A stretch of DNA of 64,000 nt from JALOAD01 sp023228995 [NCBI: Candidatus Muiribacterium halophilum] (GTDB taxonomy: Bacteria; Muiribacteriota; Muiribacteriia; Muiribacteriales): positions 56,397 to 120,396 of the forward strand of contig JALOAD010000006.1 of assembly GCA_023228995.1 (NCBI GenBank). The letters are read 5' to 3'. Below are positions 8,374 through 17,872 of this stretch, in pieces. Below the pieces are notes generated by a model. That model searched no databases. It saw only the letters and a list, made by a program, of their open reading frames with translations, and was not told the DNA's origin. Position 1 is the first letter of the stretch; every line of letters starts with the position of its first letter. Made by a program: the position numbers and the translations under genes.

Positions 8374-10710
8374 ATGGTTAATAAATCTGGATTTTTAATT
8401 TTGATTTCTGCATTGATATTTATTTTTATAGGGTGTGGGGGTGGAGGTGGTTCAAGCTCGACAAACACCGATGTTACAGAAAATATATTATCAGGTTCTA
8501 TGATATCAGGATATATTAATACTGATGGCACTTCTTTACTAAGTTCTGTTAAATGTAATGGAAAAAGTCCTTTTTATACAATTAATAAAAATGCGGATTT
8601 GTCAGGTATATCAGTTACTTTAAAGGGTACAGACAGAACGACGGTTACTAATTCAGAAGGTTATTTTGAATTATTTGTTCCGGAGAAATATTCTAATGGT
8701 CTCAAAACGATTGTAATTAACAAAGCAGGAACGGATATGGAAGATGAGTTTGACATAACCTTATCAAATGGAAAAAGAAATTTTCTTGATATTAAGATGC
8801 AGAAATCCAGTAATATATGGAATGCAAAATATAATCTCTTTACTTTTGATTATGAAGAGTATTCGAATAATTTGATTTCAAATTATAATCTTTGGTCTCA
8901 AGGATATTTAGCACATTATTCAGTGCATTCACCAGATAGCTATTGGAAGTATTCTGGAAAAGATGGAATATTTATGAAATCAAATTTCAGATATCAGAAT
9001 ACGGTACAAAATAATACTTATGAATTGTTTGTTAACGCTGATATGCAGGATCAGTTGAATAATGGAACATTTATGGCAAATATATATTCTTCAAATCCTC
9101 CAGATTCAGATTATATGGTTTTTGATAATTCTGGAAAATTGTATGGAATTATTATGATAAGAAATAAACAGTCTGTAGGTTTGACTTTATCTGAATCAGT
9201 AGATTTTTATGAGTTATATGATAACAGGAAAATTGGAAAAAGACTCTCTTTTAATATTCTTTTTAATGAAATAACTGAAGCGATGGGATACAATGAAATA
9301 TTACTTGGATTTGAAGATGTTTCTGTGAAAGCAGGTGAATTTGAAGATTGTGCAAAAATTATGACAAAGTATGATGATGGAAGTTATAGTATTTCATATT
9401 ATGCCAGGAATGTAGGAGAGGTTAAAAATCAGGAATTTACTGAAAGTGGTGTATTGGAAGATTATTGTGAACTTACTGATTATTATATACAGAAAACAGA
9501 CCTTATATTACCTTTATCGCAGAAAGAATGGACAATAATGTATTATGCATGTGCAGACGATTCATTAACAAGTGATTTGACAATACAGATAATAGAAAAT
9601 GAATTTTCAGATTTATTAAATTCCGGTTCTGATGAGAATATAAATATAGTCTTCCAGATGGAACCATCAAGAAATAATGGATTACTTAGTGCTTTATCAG
9701 GATATTATCAACTTATAACAAATTTTACTGCATATATTGAAAAAGATAATATTGTAAATCTCCGTAAAAATATGAGTATGAATGTTGGAGATCCTGCCAA
9801 TCTTGTGGAGTTTGTGAATTACAGCAAGACAAATTTCCCAGCAAAAAAATATGCTTTGGTATATTCAGGTCATGGGGCTGGCAGTATTTACAATAAGCAG
9901 AGCTTACTTGCACCAGAGAGAGTAATTGGAATAGCCAGTAGTTATAATGATTTTCTTTCATATCAGGAAATAAATAGTGCTTTTTCACAGATTACATCAA
10001 TATTAGGCAAAAAACTTTCTCTGACAGTTTTAGATGCATGTCTTATGAGCACAATGGAAATGACTTATGAGCTTAGGGAATATACTGATTATATTCTTGC
10101 AAGCAAGTTTACTACTATCGGCAATAAATATTCTGATGCTTTTTCATGGCTGAAAAGCAATACTCAATCTAACGGATTGGAATTAGCAAAAAAAATCGCT
10201 GGTTATACTTATGATTATTATAGTCAGGTTAATCAAACTTTGACTCTTGCTGTAACAGATCCTTCATATATGAATATATTTTTTATGGATAAGATTAGAG
10301 CTTTTGTAAATGAAGTGAAAGATAATCAAAATTTGCTTGCAGCTTTTCAGACAGTTAATGTTTTAAATAACTCGTCTTTGTTTGAAAGAGGATTTTCTTC
10401 CCCTCAAATTGATTTTTTTGAATTTGTGAAGTTTTTTAACAATCCATATATCTATGGAGCTGATCTTGTTAATTCAGCAGAGAGTTTACTATCTTATAAA
10501 GATCTTCTTATTCCATACAAAGTAAATAACAACTTGTATTATTATGATTTAGATTATAATTTAAGGACTTTTTCAGATTCCGGTATTAGTATTTTCTGGC
10601 CATATTATACAACTAATCAATCCTTACAGATTTTAAAATATGGTAATTATATAAATAATACACTCACACCAAAATTCAATACTGATACTGGATGGTCAAC
10701 AATCTTTTAG
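8374..10710 (+). CDS. Lipoprotein with clostripain-family (peptidase C11) protease domain
   Basis: This 778-residue exported lipoprotein (lipobox IFIGC, Cys21) begins with a glycine/serine-rich linker. A small beta-sandwich resembling a carboxypeptidase regulatory domain follows (about 50-140, GISVTLKGTDRTTVTNSEGYFEL), then a middle region of unknown fold. The C-terminal half is a clostripain-type cysteine peptidase starting at WTIMYYACADDSL (about 390), with the catalytic pair His500 in SGHG and Cys556 in DACLMS. Such peptidases cut after basic residues in the characterised members. ATG 8374 has GGAGGAG upstream; the reading frame also opens at a TTG 33 bases earlier, without a site. It probably acts at the cell surface or in the periplasm. 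Confidence 0.87.
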   Translation: MVNKSGFLILISALIFIFIGCGGGGGSSSTNTDVTENILSGSMISGYINTDGTSLLSSVKCNGKSPFYTINKNADLSGISVTLKGTDRTTVTNSEGYFELFVPEKYSNGLKTIVINKAGTDMEDEFDITLSNGKRNFLDIKMQKSSNIWNAKYNLFTFDYEEYSNNLISNYNLWSQGYLAHYSVHSPDSYWKYSGKDGIFMKSNFRYQNTVQNNTYELFVNADMQDQLNNGTFMANIYSSNPPDSDYMVFDNSGKLYGIIMIRNKQSVGLTLSESVDFYELYDNRKIGKRLSFNILFNEITEAMGYNEILLGFEDVSVKAGEFEDCAKIMTKYDDGSYSISYYARNVGEVKNQEFTESGVLEDYCELTDYYIQKTDLILPLSQKEWTIMYYACADDSLTSDLTIQIIENEFSDLLNSGSDENINIVFQMEPSRNNGLLSALSGYYQLITNFTAYIEKDNIVNLRKNMSMNVGDPANLVEFVNYSKTNFPAKKYALVYSGHGAGSIYNKQSLLAPERVIGIASSYNDFLSYQEINSAFSQITSILGKKLSLTVLDACLMSTMEMTYELREYTDYILASKFTTIGNKYSDAFSWLKSNTQSNGLELAKKIAGYTYDYYSQVNQTLTLAVTDPSYMNIFFMDKIRAFVNEVKDNQNLLAAFQTVNVLNNSSLFERGFSSPQIDFFEFVKFFNNPYIYGADLVNSAESLLSYKDLLIPYKVNNNLYYYDLDYNLRTFSDSGISIFWPYYTTNQSLQILKYGNYINNTLTPKFNTDTGWSTIF

Positions 10711-10761
10711 ATTTTTTTATAAAGTTTGATCTTTGTTATTTTTGTGGATTGTAAAAATCAT

Positions 10762-10790
10762 TTTACATTTTATGTCTTTTTTGATATTAT
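10762..10790 (+). promoter_or_regulatory. Promoter of the hipA-hipB pair
   Basis: TTTACA (10762-10767) and TATTAT (10785-10790) have a 17-base spacer. The predicted start near 10797 gives a leader of about 27 bases. Confidence 0.6.
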
Positions 10791-10823
10791 GTTAAATAGA
10801 ATTAACAAAAAAACGGAAGAAAA

Positions 10824-12035
10824 ATGATACAAATCCTGAAAGATAATAACATAATTGCTACTTTAGAAAAAGATAATAAAAATTTCATATTAAATTATAA
10901 AGACAATATAGAATTGAAAGATTCCATTTCATTATCACTTCCTGCTAATAAGAAATATTATATCTTTGATAGCTTTCCGCCTTTTTTTGAGACTTTTTTA
11001 CCAGAAGGTTATTTATATGAGATTTTCAAGAATATAATTATGAAAGAATATGGTAATATTGATGATTTTTTATTGTTTTCATTTTTAGCTGCAAATATTG
11101 ATGGAAGAATTAAATTTCATACTGATTTATCAAAATTAGATTTTCCTCATTTTGACATTGATGAAGTATTGAATAATGATGATGATGATTTATTTAATAG
11201 GATTTTACATACTTTTTTAAATAAAAACGCTATTTCGGGAGTTCAACCTAAAACAATTGCTTTTATAAAAGATTCTATACAGACAAAAGAATATATATTA
11301 AAAACATGGGGAAATGAATTTCCATTTCTTTCTGAAAATGAGTTTTTTTGCATTAAGGCTTTAAAATATGCTGGTGTTAAAACTGTTAATTTGAAATTAT
11401 CGAAAAATAAAAAGTTTCTTCTGGTGGAAAAATTTAATTATGATAAAAATCGAGATGAATTTTTAGGATTTGAGGAAGTGTTATCTTTAATGAATAAAAA
11501 TAGAATTCAGAAATATTCTGGAAGTTATGAACAGGTTGCAAAGATAATTTATGGATATACTACTGATAAATTAGAATCTATGAAAGAGTTTTATACTATG
11601 ACTGTAATGAATTTCCTTTTAAAAAATGGTGATGCTCATTTAAAAAATTTTGGTCTTTTATATGATAATAATATAAAAAACATAGTAATTTCACCTGCAT
11701 ATGATGTTGTTAATACAGTTGTATATCTTTTTAAAGATAAACCAGCACTAACTTTAAATGGGCAGAAAATATGGCATGATAAAGATAAATTAATAGAATT
11801 CGGGATTAAAAACTGTTTTTTAAATAAAGAACAAGTTTTGAAAATTTGGGATAAATGTATTGAGGCTCTTAGAGAAATAATTAAAGAAATTAAAATATAT
11901 ATAAATAATAACAATGATTTTAAAAATATTGGAGAAAGAATGATAGATATTTTTGAAATTTCTTTATCAGGAGAAAAATTCAAGGAGATTCCGCATGAAA
12001 TTACCAGATCTTGGAATACAAATAAGAAAAATTAG
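10824..12035 (+). CDS. hipA: HipA-family serine/threonine kinase toxin
   Basis: This 403-residue protein has the HipA fold. The N-terminal domain (about 1-110) includes the conserved segment FPPFFETFLPEGYL. The ATP-binding loop SGVQPK is at 138-143. The kinase core has the catalytic-loop motif NGDAHLKNF (Asp270) and the metal-binding SPAYDVV (Asp294). In E. coli, HipA phosphorylates glutamyl-tRNA synthetase and triggers persistence; other HipA-like kinases have other targets, so the target here is open. All kinase motifs look intact. The stop codon overlaps the downstream hipB by 41 bases. Characterised hipBA operons place the antitoxin first, so this order is reversed. GGAAG precedes the ATG. 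Confidence 0.88.
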   Translation: MIQILKDNNIIATLEKDNKNFILNYKDNIELKDSISLSLPANKKYYIFDSFPPFFETFLPEGYLYEIFKNIIMKEYGNIDDFLLFSFLAANIDGRIKFHTDLSKLDFPHFDIDEVLNNDDDDLFNRILHTFLNKNAISGVQPKTIAFIKDSIQTKEYILKTWGNEFPFLSENEFFCIKALKYAGVKTVNLKLSKNKKFLLVEKFNYDKNRDEFLGFEEVLSLMNKNRIQKYSGSYEQVAKIIYGYTTDKLESMKEFYTMTVMNFLLKNGDAHLKNFGLLYDNNIKNIVISPAYDVVNTVVYLFKDKPALTLNGQKIWHDKDKLIEFGIKNCFLNKEQVLKIWDKCIEALREIIKEIKIYINNNNDFKNIGERMIDIFEISLSGEKFKEIPHEITRSWNTNKKN

Positions 12036-12234
12036 AAAAGATAAAAATTTAACTCAGGAACAATTGTGTAAAATTGCAAATATTAGTCGTCCAACACTTT
12101 CTAAATTAGAGAATGGATATTTTGGAATGATAAGTGTTGTTAAACTGGATGCTATATTAGCTGCTCTTGGATATGAAATATGTATTGAGAGTTTTAATCC
12201 TTTCTGGAATAATCAGAGTCTGTTGAAAAATTAA
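11995..12234 (+). CDS. hipB: HipB-like XRE antitoxin / autoregulator
   Basis: This 79-residue helix-turn-helix protein (LGIQIRKIRKDKNLTQEQLCKIANISRPTLSKLENG at about 5-40) resembles HipB, which neutralises HipA and represses the operon. ATG 11995 is chosen because AAGGAG lies 7 bases before it; an earlier in-frame ATG at 11953 is inside hipA with no site. The ribosome-binding site and start lie within the last 50 bases of hipA, so antitoxin synthesis may be coupled to toxin translation. The C-terminal tail after residue 65 is short. Confidence 0.82.
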   Translation: MKLPDLGIQIRKIRKDKNLTQEQLCKIANISRPTLSKLENGYFGMISVVKLDAILAALGYEICIESFNPFWNNQSLLKN

Positions 12235-12308
12235 AAAGATCAAACATTGATACAGAAAAGGGTCTGTGCCGATCTCAAATTTTAGCTTACATAGGTCGGC
12301 CTGACCAT

Positions 12309-12355
12309 ACTGTTTGTTTTTAAAGTTAAGTTTGAAAAAAGAAAACAGTGTTTTT
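12309..12355 (+). terminator. Possible intrinsic terminator of hipAB
   Basis: ACTGTTT (12309-12315) pairs with AAACAGT (12343-12349) and an inner TTTTT pairs with AAAAA, with one internal bulge. GTTTTT follows directly. The rest of the 285-bp gap to glyQS holds no gene. It contains CAGGTTTGACC at 12368, an inverted match to the transposase-linked repeats at 52118 and 52179. Confidence 0.5.
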
Positions 12356-12519
12356 CAACAGACTAATCAGGTTTGACCAAATTTGGATTTATATATATAA
12401 TTCATGCAGGAAATTTAAATTATAAAAAGTAAAAATGTTTTACATAATATATAAAAAATCTGACTCAGATAAGAATATTTCTGGAATTATTTTAAAATAT
12501 AATTAAAAAAGGAGCTTTT

Positions 12520-13821
12520 ATGGCAGTTAAAGATATGCAAACAATTGTATCACTTGCGAAAAGAAGAGGTTTTATATTTCAGTCAAGTGAAATATATGGT
12601 GGAATAAATTCATGTTGGGATTATGGTCCTTATGGTGTTGCTCTTAAAAAAAATGTTAAAGATGCATGGTGGCAGGATAATGTTTTGAGAAGACAGGATA
12701 TGACAGGTCTTGATTCTTCAATACTTATGTCACCTCAGATATGGCAAGCATCAGGTCATTTATCTAATTTTTCTGATCCTATGGTTGATTGTAAAAAATG
12801 TAAATTAAGATATAGAGAAGATACTCTTGAATCAAAAACTTGTCCGGCATGTGGTGGTGAATTTACTGAATCTAGACAATTTAATCTTATGTTTAAAACA
12901 TTTATGGGTCCTGTTGAAGATGATGCAAATATTATATATTTAAGACCTGAAACAGCTCAGGGTATTTTTGTTAATTTCAAAAATGTTCAACAAACATCTA
13001 GGAAAAAACTTCCTTTTGGTATTGCTCAAATTGGAAAATCTTTTAGAAATGAAATTACTCCAGGTAATTTTACTTTTAGAACAAGAGAATTTGAACAGAT
13101 GGAAATTGAATTTTTTGTTAATCCTGAACAGGCTGATGAATTTTATGAATATTGGAAAAATGAAAGGTTTGATTGGTATAAAAGATTTGGAATTAAACCT
13201 GAAAATCTTCAGCTTAGAGAACATGATAATGATGAACTTGCTCATTATGCTCGTGGTTGTGCAGATGTTGAATATAAATTTCCATTTGGATTTTCTGAAC
13301 TTGAAGGTATTGCAAATAGAACAGATTTTGATTTGAATAAACATATGGAAAGTTCAGGTAGAGATCTTACTTATCTTGATCCTCAGACTAATAAAAAATT
13401 TATTCCTTATGTTATTGAACCTTCAGCTGGTGCTGATAGAGCTACTCTTGCATTTTTAATTGATGCTTATAATGAAGAACCTGATGGTGATGAAAACAGA
13501 GTTGTTCTTAAATTTCATCCTAGACTTGCACCTGTTAAAGTTGCAATATTCCCTTTGATGAAAAAGCCTCCGTTAAAAGAATTTGCTCAAAAATTAAATT
13601 CAGATCTTATTAAAAGATTTGTATGTGAATATGATGAAGTTGGAAGTATTGGTAAAAGATATAGAAGACAGGATGAAATTGGCACACCTTATTGTATTAC
13701 AGTTGATTTTGATTCGCTTGAAGATAATGCTGTAACTATTAGAAACAGAGATACAATGCAACAGGAAAGAATTAATACTTCATCGCTTATTGAATATTTG
13801 GATAAAAATTTAAATATATAG
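12520..13821 (+). CDS. glyQS: Glycyl-tRNA synthetase (homodimeric class II type)
   Basis: This 433-residue enzyme charges tRNA-Gly with glycine. It begins with the family hallmark [21 protein letters not shown], has a four-cysteine zinc site (Cys91, Cys94, Cys108, Cys111), motif 2 around [25 protein letters not shown] (about 172-200), motif 3 around [11 protein letters not shown] (about 303-313) and a C-terminal anticodon-binding domain ending in the usual [10 protein letters not shown] segment. Length is normal for the compact bacterial form. AAGGAG lies 5 bases before the ATG. I see no T-box leader upstream. It is probably transcribed alone. Confidence 0.96.
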   Translation: MAVKDMQTIVSLAKRRGFIFQSSEIYGGINSCWDYGPYGVALKKNVKDAWWQDNVLRRQDMTGLDSSILMSPQIWQASGHLSNFSDPMVDCKKCKLRYREDTLESKTCPACGGEFTESRQFNLMFKTFMGPVEDDANIIYLRPETAQGIFVNFKNVQQTSRKKLPFGIAQIGKSFRNEITPGNFTFRTREFEQMEIEFFVNPEQADEFYEYWKNERFDWYKRFGIKPENLQLREHDNDELAHYARGCADVEYKFPFGFSELEGIANRTDFDLNKHMESSGRDLTYLDPQTNKKFIPYVIEPSAGADRATLAFLIDAYNEEPDGDENRVVLKFHPRLAPVKVAIFPLMKKPPLKEFAQKLNSDLIKRFVCEYDEVGSIGKRYRRQDEIGTPYCITVDFDSLEDNAVTIRNRDTMQQERINTSSLIEYLDKNLNI

Positions 13822-13872
13822 TTAAAGATTTATAGAATTGAGCATTAAAGTGCTGTAGAGTTAAAATTTCGC

Positions 13873-13901
13873 TTGCACTTTTGAATTATTGCTTTTATAA
13901 T
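13873..13901 (+). promoter_or_regulatory. Promoter of the secreted-protein gene at 13964
   Basis: TTGCAC (13873-13878), a 17-base spacer and a perfect TATAAT (13896-13901). The predicted start near 13908 gives a leader of about 55 bases. Confidence 0.7.
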
Positions 13902-13963
13902 GAATCTATATTAAAAAAATAATAAATAAATATATACAAAAAATGATTGGCAATGGAGGAGTT

Positions 13964-14920
13964 ATGAAAAAAGCTGTTATGCTGTTTATAATTTTGTTGT
14001 TGTCTGTTGAATTTATTTATTCTAAAAACATATTAATTGTTCAGGATGGAAGCTCGCAAGATGTATGTTCGTATTATAAAGAGCGTATTAGAAATATGGA
14101 AATTGTTACATTAAACACGCAAAAAGATAATATTGATTTTGCAACAATCAGAGATTATGATGCAATATTGTGGATATGTGGAGATTCTCATAGTACTTTG
14201 TCAAATAATGAAAAAATTTTACTTGATAAATATTTAAAAATAGGTAATAAAGGATTGTATTTAGAAGGTGAAAATATTATTAATGATTCAGCTTTTATTG
14301 ATAATGGTTTTTTTTATAAAAGAAATTTTAATATAAAATATTTGAATTATGATAATGGAAAAGTTGAAGTTGCTACTCATTGGTCAAATCCAATAACTTG
14401 GGGTATGAAAGAAAAATTTTTTATTAATACTATTTCAAAAATTGATGTAATGGGTTTTGAAGGATTTAATGAAAGAGATATAATTATGAAGATTGAAGAA
14501 AAAAATAATCATAATAAAGAGGTAAAATGTCTTGGAGTTGGAATTGATCGTTATAATTATAGAGCAGCATTATTATCGTTTTCTCCGGCTTTAAGAAATG
14601 TTAGAGAAATTGATACTTCTTCTATGATAAATAATTTAGCAGATTGGCTTACTTTATCAGGTAGAGATATTATTGAAAAAATTATTTCAAGAAATGATGT
14701 TAAAGATAGTTATTCCGAACTTTTAATGAGAAGAATTATTAATGCTTTTGATCTTGGAATTTATACTGAATTTGATTTTATGCAGCAAAAATATAAAGAA
14801 GGAGTTTTTCCTGAATTTCTTTATAAATATATTTTTGAAAATCTTAAAGGTAAATATCAAGAACAAAGTGATTGGCAAAACAACGATGAAATAAAATTAA
14901 GAGTTGGTGTTGTTAATTGA
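13964..14920 (+). CDS. Secreted protein with a glutamine-amidotransferase-like (ThuA/DUF4350-like) domain
   Basis: This 318-residue protein has an N-terminal signal peptide (about 20 residues, ending FIYSKN). Residues about 20-130 read like a flavodoxin-type or class I amidotransferase-like fold: NILIVQDGSS, DYDAILWICGDSHSTLSNNEKILLDKYL, then GNKGLYLEGENI, as in ThuA-like or DUF4350 proteins. No catalytic Cys-His pair can be assigned. The C-terminal 80 residues are helical. I chose ATG 13964 because GGAGGAG lies just upstream; an ATG 21 bases earlier has none. It is a single gene with its own promoter. Its role is unknown. Confidence 0.65.
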   Translation: MKKAVMLFIILLLSVEFIYSKNILIVQDGSSQDVCSYYKERIRNMEIVTLNTQKDNIDFATIRDYDAILWICGDSHSTLSNNEKILLDKYLKIGNKGLYLEGENIINDSAFIDNGFFYKRNFNIKYLNYDNGKVEVATHWSNPITWGMKEKFFINTISKIDVMGFEGFNERDIIMKIEEKNNHNKEVKCLGVGIDRYNYRAALLSFSPALRNVREIDTSSMINNLADWLTLSGRDIIEKIISRNDVKDSYSELLMRRIINAFDLGIYTEFDFMQQKYKEGVFPEFLYKYIFENLKGKYQEQSDWQNNDEIKLRVGVVN

Positions 14921-14950
14921 GTTTCTGAATAAACAAATAAAAACCAATAT

Positions 14951-15266
14951 AATGTCATCATCATGAATATGGGAATCCACAAAAAAGCATTTTTACCACG
15001 GATATCAAGGATGTACACGGATAAAGCTTGAAAATTAAAAATCTGTCATCCCGGCATGTTTCTGAGAAAATGTCATCCCGGTATGTTTCTGAGCCGGGAT
15101 CTGCTTTTGTTTTTTTTCATTACAATGACGCAAAAAAATAATCATTCGGTACCATTCGATATTTTACATCCATATAAAATATCTCTTTACCTTCGTTCAC
15201 TTATAATACATCCGTATATTATATGCTTCGCAACGTTCACTCAAGTTACCGAGTAGATTTTTTTTG
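14951..15266 (+). repeat. Intergenic repeat element, full copy A (~300 bp)
   Basis: Almost the same sequence occurs at 17873-18190 in the same orientation. In order it holds a GGGAATCC segment, a CACGGAT…CACGGAT stretch, a palindrome ATCCCGG…CCGGGAT (15072-15100) and an ~180-bp core ending in a run of T. Across the core I count three substitutions between copies. This copy fills the first part of the 1.1-kb gap 14921-16068, which has no credible gene. Confidence 0.8.
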
Positions 15267-15324
15267 AATTAGATTTTACATATAGATTCAAAAAATTGAT
15301 ATCGAGCGTAATTATGGAAGCTGT

Positions 15325-15414
15325 CTTAAGATTTTCAATAAGTATACAAAAAAGAAATTCAAAGTTAAAAAAAATAAAATTATAAATAACTAAGATGCAT
15401 TAGAAAATCTTAAG
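15325..15414. repeat. 90-bp element with perfect 12-bp inverted ends
   Basis: CTTAAGATTTTC at 15325-15336 is repeated as its exact reverse complement at 15403-15414, with an AT-rich centre and no reading frame. It could be a small non-autonomous element or simply a long hairpin. Confidence 0.4.
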
Positions 15415-15569
15415 GAAATTACATGGAGGTAATTTAAAGCTGAACATGTAAGGAGAAAATTTATACTATGTAAATTTTCAACTGGTACCAAGATATCAAT
15501 TGTTTTGAATAGTATAATTATTTAAAATATTGAAGCCATTAATTGAAAAACTTCTATCGAGTTCTTGTA

Positions 15570-15740
15570 ATTGAATCCTCTGATTTAATAAACAAAAATC
15601 AATATAAAGTCATCCCAAGTGAATTTCATGTAAAAAAATGTCATCTTAATTAGCATTTGTGCTTTGTAATCCCGGTATGATTCTGAGAAAATGTCATCCC
15701 GGTACTATTCTGAGCCGGGATCTGCTTTTGTTTTGAGTTT
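15570..15740 (+). repeat. Partial copies of the intergenic repeat family
   Basis: About 40 bases beginning ATTGAATCCTCTGATT match 19869-19915. This is followed by a second ATCCCGG…CCGGGAT palindrome (near 15696-15721) like that in the full copies at 14951 and 17873. No gene is present. Confidence 0.6.
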
Positions 15741-15944
15741 TGTCATTTCCATGAACAATGGAATTTATGCAAAAGTAAAAAAAAAACAGATTATTCTTTT
15801 ATTAAAAAGCTTCAAAAACATTTTTTTGAATCCTTTTTTTGTACATAACTTGCTCGTATTAATGGAAAATGGAATTCCTCCAAAATAAAAAAAATATTCA
15901 ATTTTCAACAGTACCTTAACATTGGACATTGGAAATTAAAAATC

Positions 15945-15990
15945 TGTTATCCTCATGAATATGGGAATCCACAAATAAGCATTTTTATCT
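15945..15990 (+). repeat. Short fragment of the intergenic repeat (GGGAATCC segment)
   Basis: CATGAATATGGGAATCCACA and the following AAGCATTTTTA match the start of copy A at 14961. It lies just upstream of the promoter at 16009. Confidence 0.55.
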
Positions 15991-16008
15991 TTTATATGCT
16001 TTCCTCTA

Positions 16009-16037
16009 TTGTTTTTATTCTATTCTTATATTATAAT
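16009..16037 (+). promoter_or_regulatory. Promoter of the CoA-disulfide-reductase-like gene
   Basis: TTGTTT (16009-16014), a 17-base spacer and TATAAT (16032-16037). Predicted start near 16044, 25 bases before the ATG. Confidence 0.6.
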
Positions 16038-16068
16038 ATGTAGGCTTATTATTTTTAAGGAGGCATTT

Positions 16069-17400
16069 ATGGCTCAGAAATTAATTGTTATTGGAGCTAA
16101 TGGTACTGGATTATCATGTGCAATGGAAGCTTCAAGAAAATTTGCTAATTTTAATATAACTGTTTTTGATAAAAGTAAATATATTTCTTATGGTGCTTGT
16201 TCAATGCCTTATGTACTTAATGATATGGTTGAGGATTATACAAAAATCTTTGCAAGATCTAAAGAATTTTTTGAAAAAAAAGGCATTGATATAAGAATTG
16301 AAACTGAAGTTATTAATATTAAATTAAATGAAAAAAAAGTTGAATATAAAGATAAAAGCGGAAAAATAGAAGAAATGTCTTATGACAAACTTATGATTGC
16401 AACCGGTTCAAAATCTAGAAAACTACCTTTTGAAAAAGAAAATCAAAAAAATGTATTTCATTTTACAAAAATGGAAGATCTTTTAATGGTAAAAAAATAT
16501 ATGAAAGATAATGATGTCAAAAATATAACAGTTATTGGCGGTGGATATATTGGTGCAGAAGTTGCAGATTCTCTTTCAGACACAGGAAGGAAAGTTACTT
16601 TAGTGGAAATGTTTGAAATTTTATCTGTTTTTGATGAAGATATAAAACTGCCATTAAGAGAAGTTCTTGCTAAAAAAGAAAACCTTACAATAATTGAAGG
16701 TAAAGGTATTAAAGATCTTATTTGGAATAGTGATATAGTAAAAAGTGTATTGCTTGAAGATAAAAGTGAAATTCAGACAGATATGGTAATAGTTTCAGCT
16801 GGAGTATTGCCAGAAACAACTTTGGCAGAAAAAGCTGGGTTAAGGCTTGGTGAATCTAAAGCTATTCAGGTTAACAAAAAAGGTCAAACAAGTGTGCATA
16901 ATGTTTTTGCAGGTGGAGATTGTGCAGAAATATATCATTCAGTTTTAGACAAATTTGTCTATATACCTCTTGGAACTAATGCTAATAGAACAGGTAAAAT
17001 AATAGGAAGAAATTTTGAAGTTTGTTGTAAAGAAGTTGCAATATGTGGTACAAGTATGCTTGAAATTGCTGGATTACAGATGGCTTCAACTGGAATTTCC
17101 GAAAAATTAGCTAAAAAATTAAATTTAAACTATGTAACCAAAATGAAAGATTATCATTTAAAACCAGGATATTTTTCAAATGATAAAATATGGATAAAGA
17201 TGATAGTTGAAAAATATACAAGTAAAATTTTAGGTTGTCAGATGATTGGTCATTCTGAAGTTCATGGTAAAATAAATAATGTTGCAACTATGATTCATAA
17301 TAAAATGAGAATAACTGATGTTGAAAGTATAGATATGGGATATCATCCTATTATGTCAACAGTATGGGATCCATTAATTTTAATTGCGAGAAAATTTTAG
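16069..17400 (+). CDS. CoA-disulfide reductase / NADH oxidase-like flavoprotein
   Basis: This 443-residue FAD-dependent pyridine-nucleotide-disulfide oxidoreductase belongs to the single-cysteine branch. The FAD loop is GANGTG (9-14). The redox Cys44 sits in SYGACSMPY, matching the single active cysteine of CoA-disulfide reductase and NADH peroxidase. The NAD(P)H loop is VIGGGYIGAEVA (about 155-166), the second FAD motif NVFAGGDCAE (about 275-284), and the C-terminal dimerisation domain ends near STVWDPL. Members reduce CoA disulfide, polysulfide, peroxide or oxygen with NAD(P)H; which applies cannot be decided from sequence. AAGGAGG precedes the ATG at 16069; earlier in-frame codons are unsupported. 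Likely role: thiol or oxygen defence. Confidence 0.88.
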   Translation: MAQKLIVIGANGTGLSCAMEASRKFANFNITVFDKSKYISYGACSMPYVLNDMVEDYTKIFARSKEFFEKKGIDIRIETEVINIKLNEKKVEYKDKSGKIEEMSYDKLMIATGSKSRKLPFEKENQKNVFHFTKMEDLLMVKKYMKDNDVKNITVIGGGYIGAEVADSLSDTGRKVTLVEMFEILSVFDEDIKLPLREVLAKKENLTIIEGKGIKDLIWNSDIVKSVLLEDKSEIQTDMVIVSAGVLPETTLAEKAGLRLGESKAIQVNKKGQTSVHNVFAGGDCAEIYHSVLDKFVYIPLGTNANRTGKIIGRNFEVCCKEVAICGTSMLEIAGLQMASTGISEKLAKKLNLNYVTKMKDYHLKPGYFSNDKIWIKMIVEKYTSKILGCQMIGHSEVHGKINNVATMIHNKMRITDVESIDMGYHPIMSTVWDPLILIARKF

Positions 17401-17807
17401 TGATTTATATTTTTATTGATCCGGGTAGTAAAAAATTTGGTTGGGCAATATATAAAAATGATGTTCTTTTAGAGCATTGTTTTTATAAAAAAGAAGATTT
17501 TAAAGATTTTATTATTTCTTATATGGAAAAATATAAAGAAATTCAAATAATTATTGGCGATGGTACTTCACATAAATATTATTGCAATATTATAAAAACT
17601 GATTTTTCTGATATAAAGATAGATTTGATAAACGAAAAATATTCAACAGAACAAGCAAGAAAACTTTATTTCAAACATAATCCTCCAAAAGGATGGAAAA
17701 AATTTATTCCAAAATCTTGTCTTGTTCCTAATGAAGAATATGATGATTATACAGCAATGATTTTAGCAGAAAGATATTTCAAAAATCATAATGTTATCCC
17801 AAAGTAA
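17400..17807 (+). CDS. RuvX/YqgF-like RNase H-fold protein
   Basis: This 135-residue protein opens with IFIDPGSKKFGWAIY, which fits the first strand of RuvX/YqgF nucleases (acidic residue, then G-x-K-x-x-G). A second acidic position is in IIIGDGT, NEKYSTEQARKLY resembles the RuvX EerlST-A-A helix, and DDYTAMILAERYF supplies a final acidic residue. Known relatives resolve Holliday junctions or act in rRNA processing. The start is taken as GTG 17400, which shares its G with the stop codon of the preceding gene. That is the tightest possible coupling, and the conserved domain begins right after it. Confidence 0.7.
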   Translation: MIYIFIDPGSKKFGWAIYKNDVLLEHCFYKKEDFKDFIISYMEKYKEIQIIIGDGTSHKYYCNIIKTDFSDIKIDLINEKYSTEQARKLYFKHNPPKGWKKFIPKSCLVPNEEYDDYTAMILAERYFKNHNVIPK

Positions 17808-17872
17808 ATTTTATATAAAAAAACATCATTCCATTATACTTTAAAGTTCTGTTATAGTCTTATAGACATAAG

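Noticed and set aside
12240-12519. T-box leader upstream of glyQS
   Set aside because: No T-box sequence or antiterminator/terminator pair next to the gene. The hairpin at 12309 fits the end of hipAB better.
15056-15256. 66-residue open frame also present at 17951-18178
   Set aside because: Both lie in the intergenic repeat. The three base differences between the copies in the shared core all change the residue, so there is no sign of selection on a protein.
15691-15888. 65-residue open frame
   Set aside because: It starts within the ATCCCGG palindrome repeat and continues into low-complexity AT-rich sequence without a ribosome-binding site.
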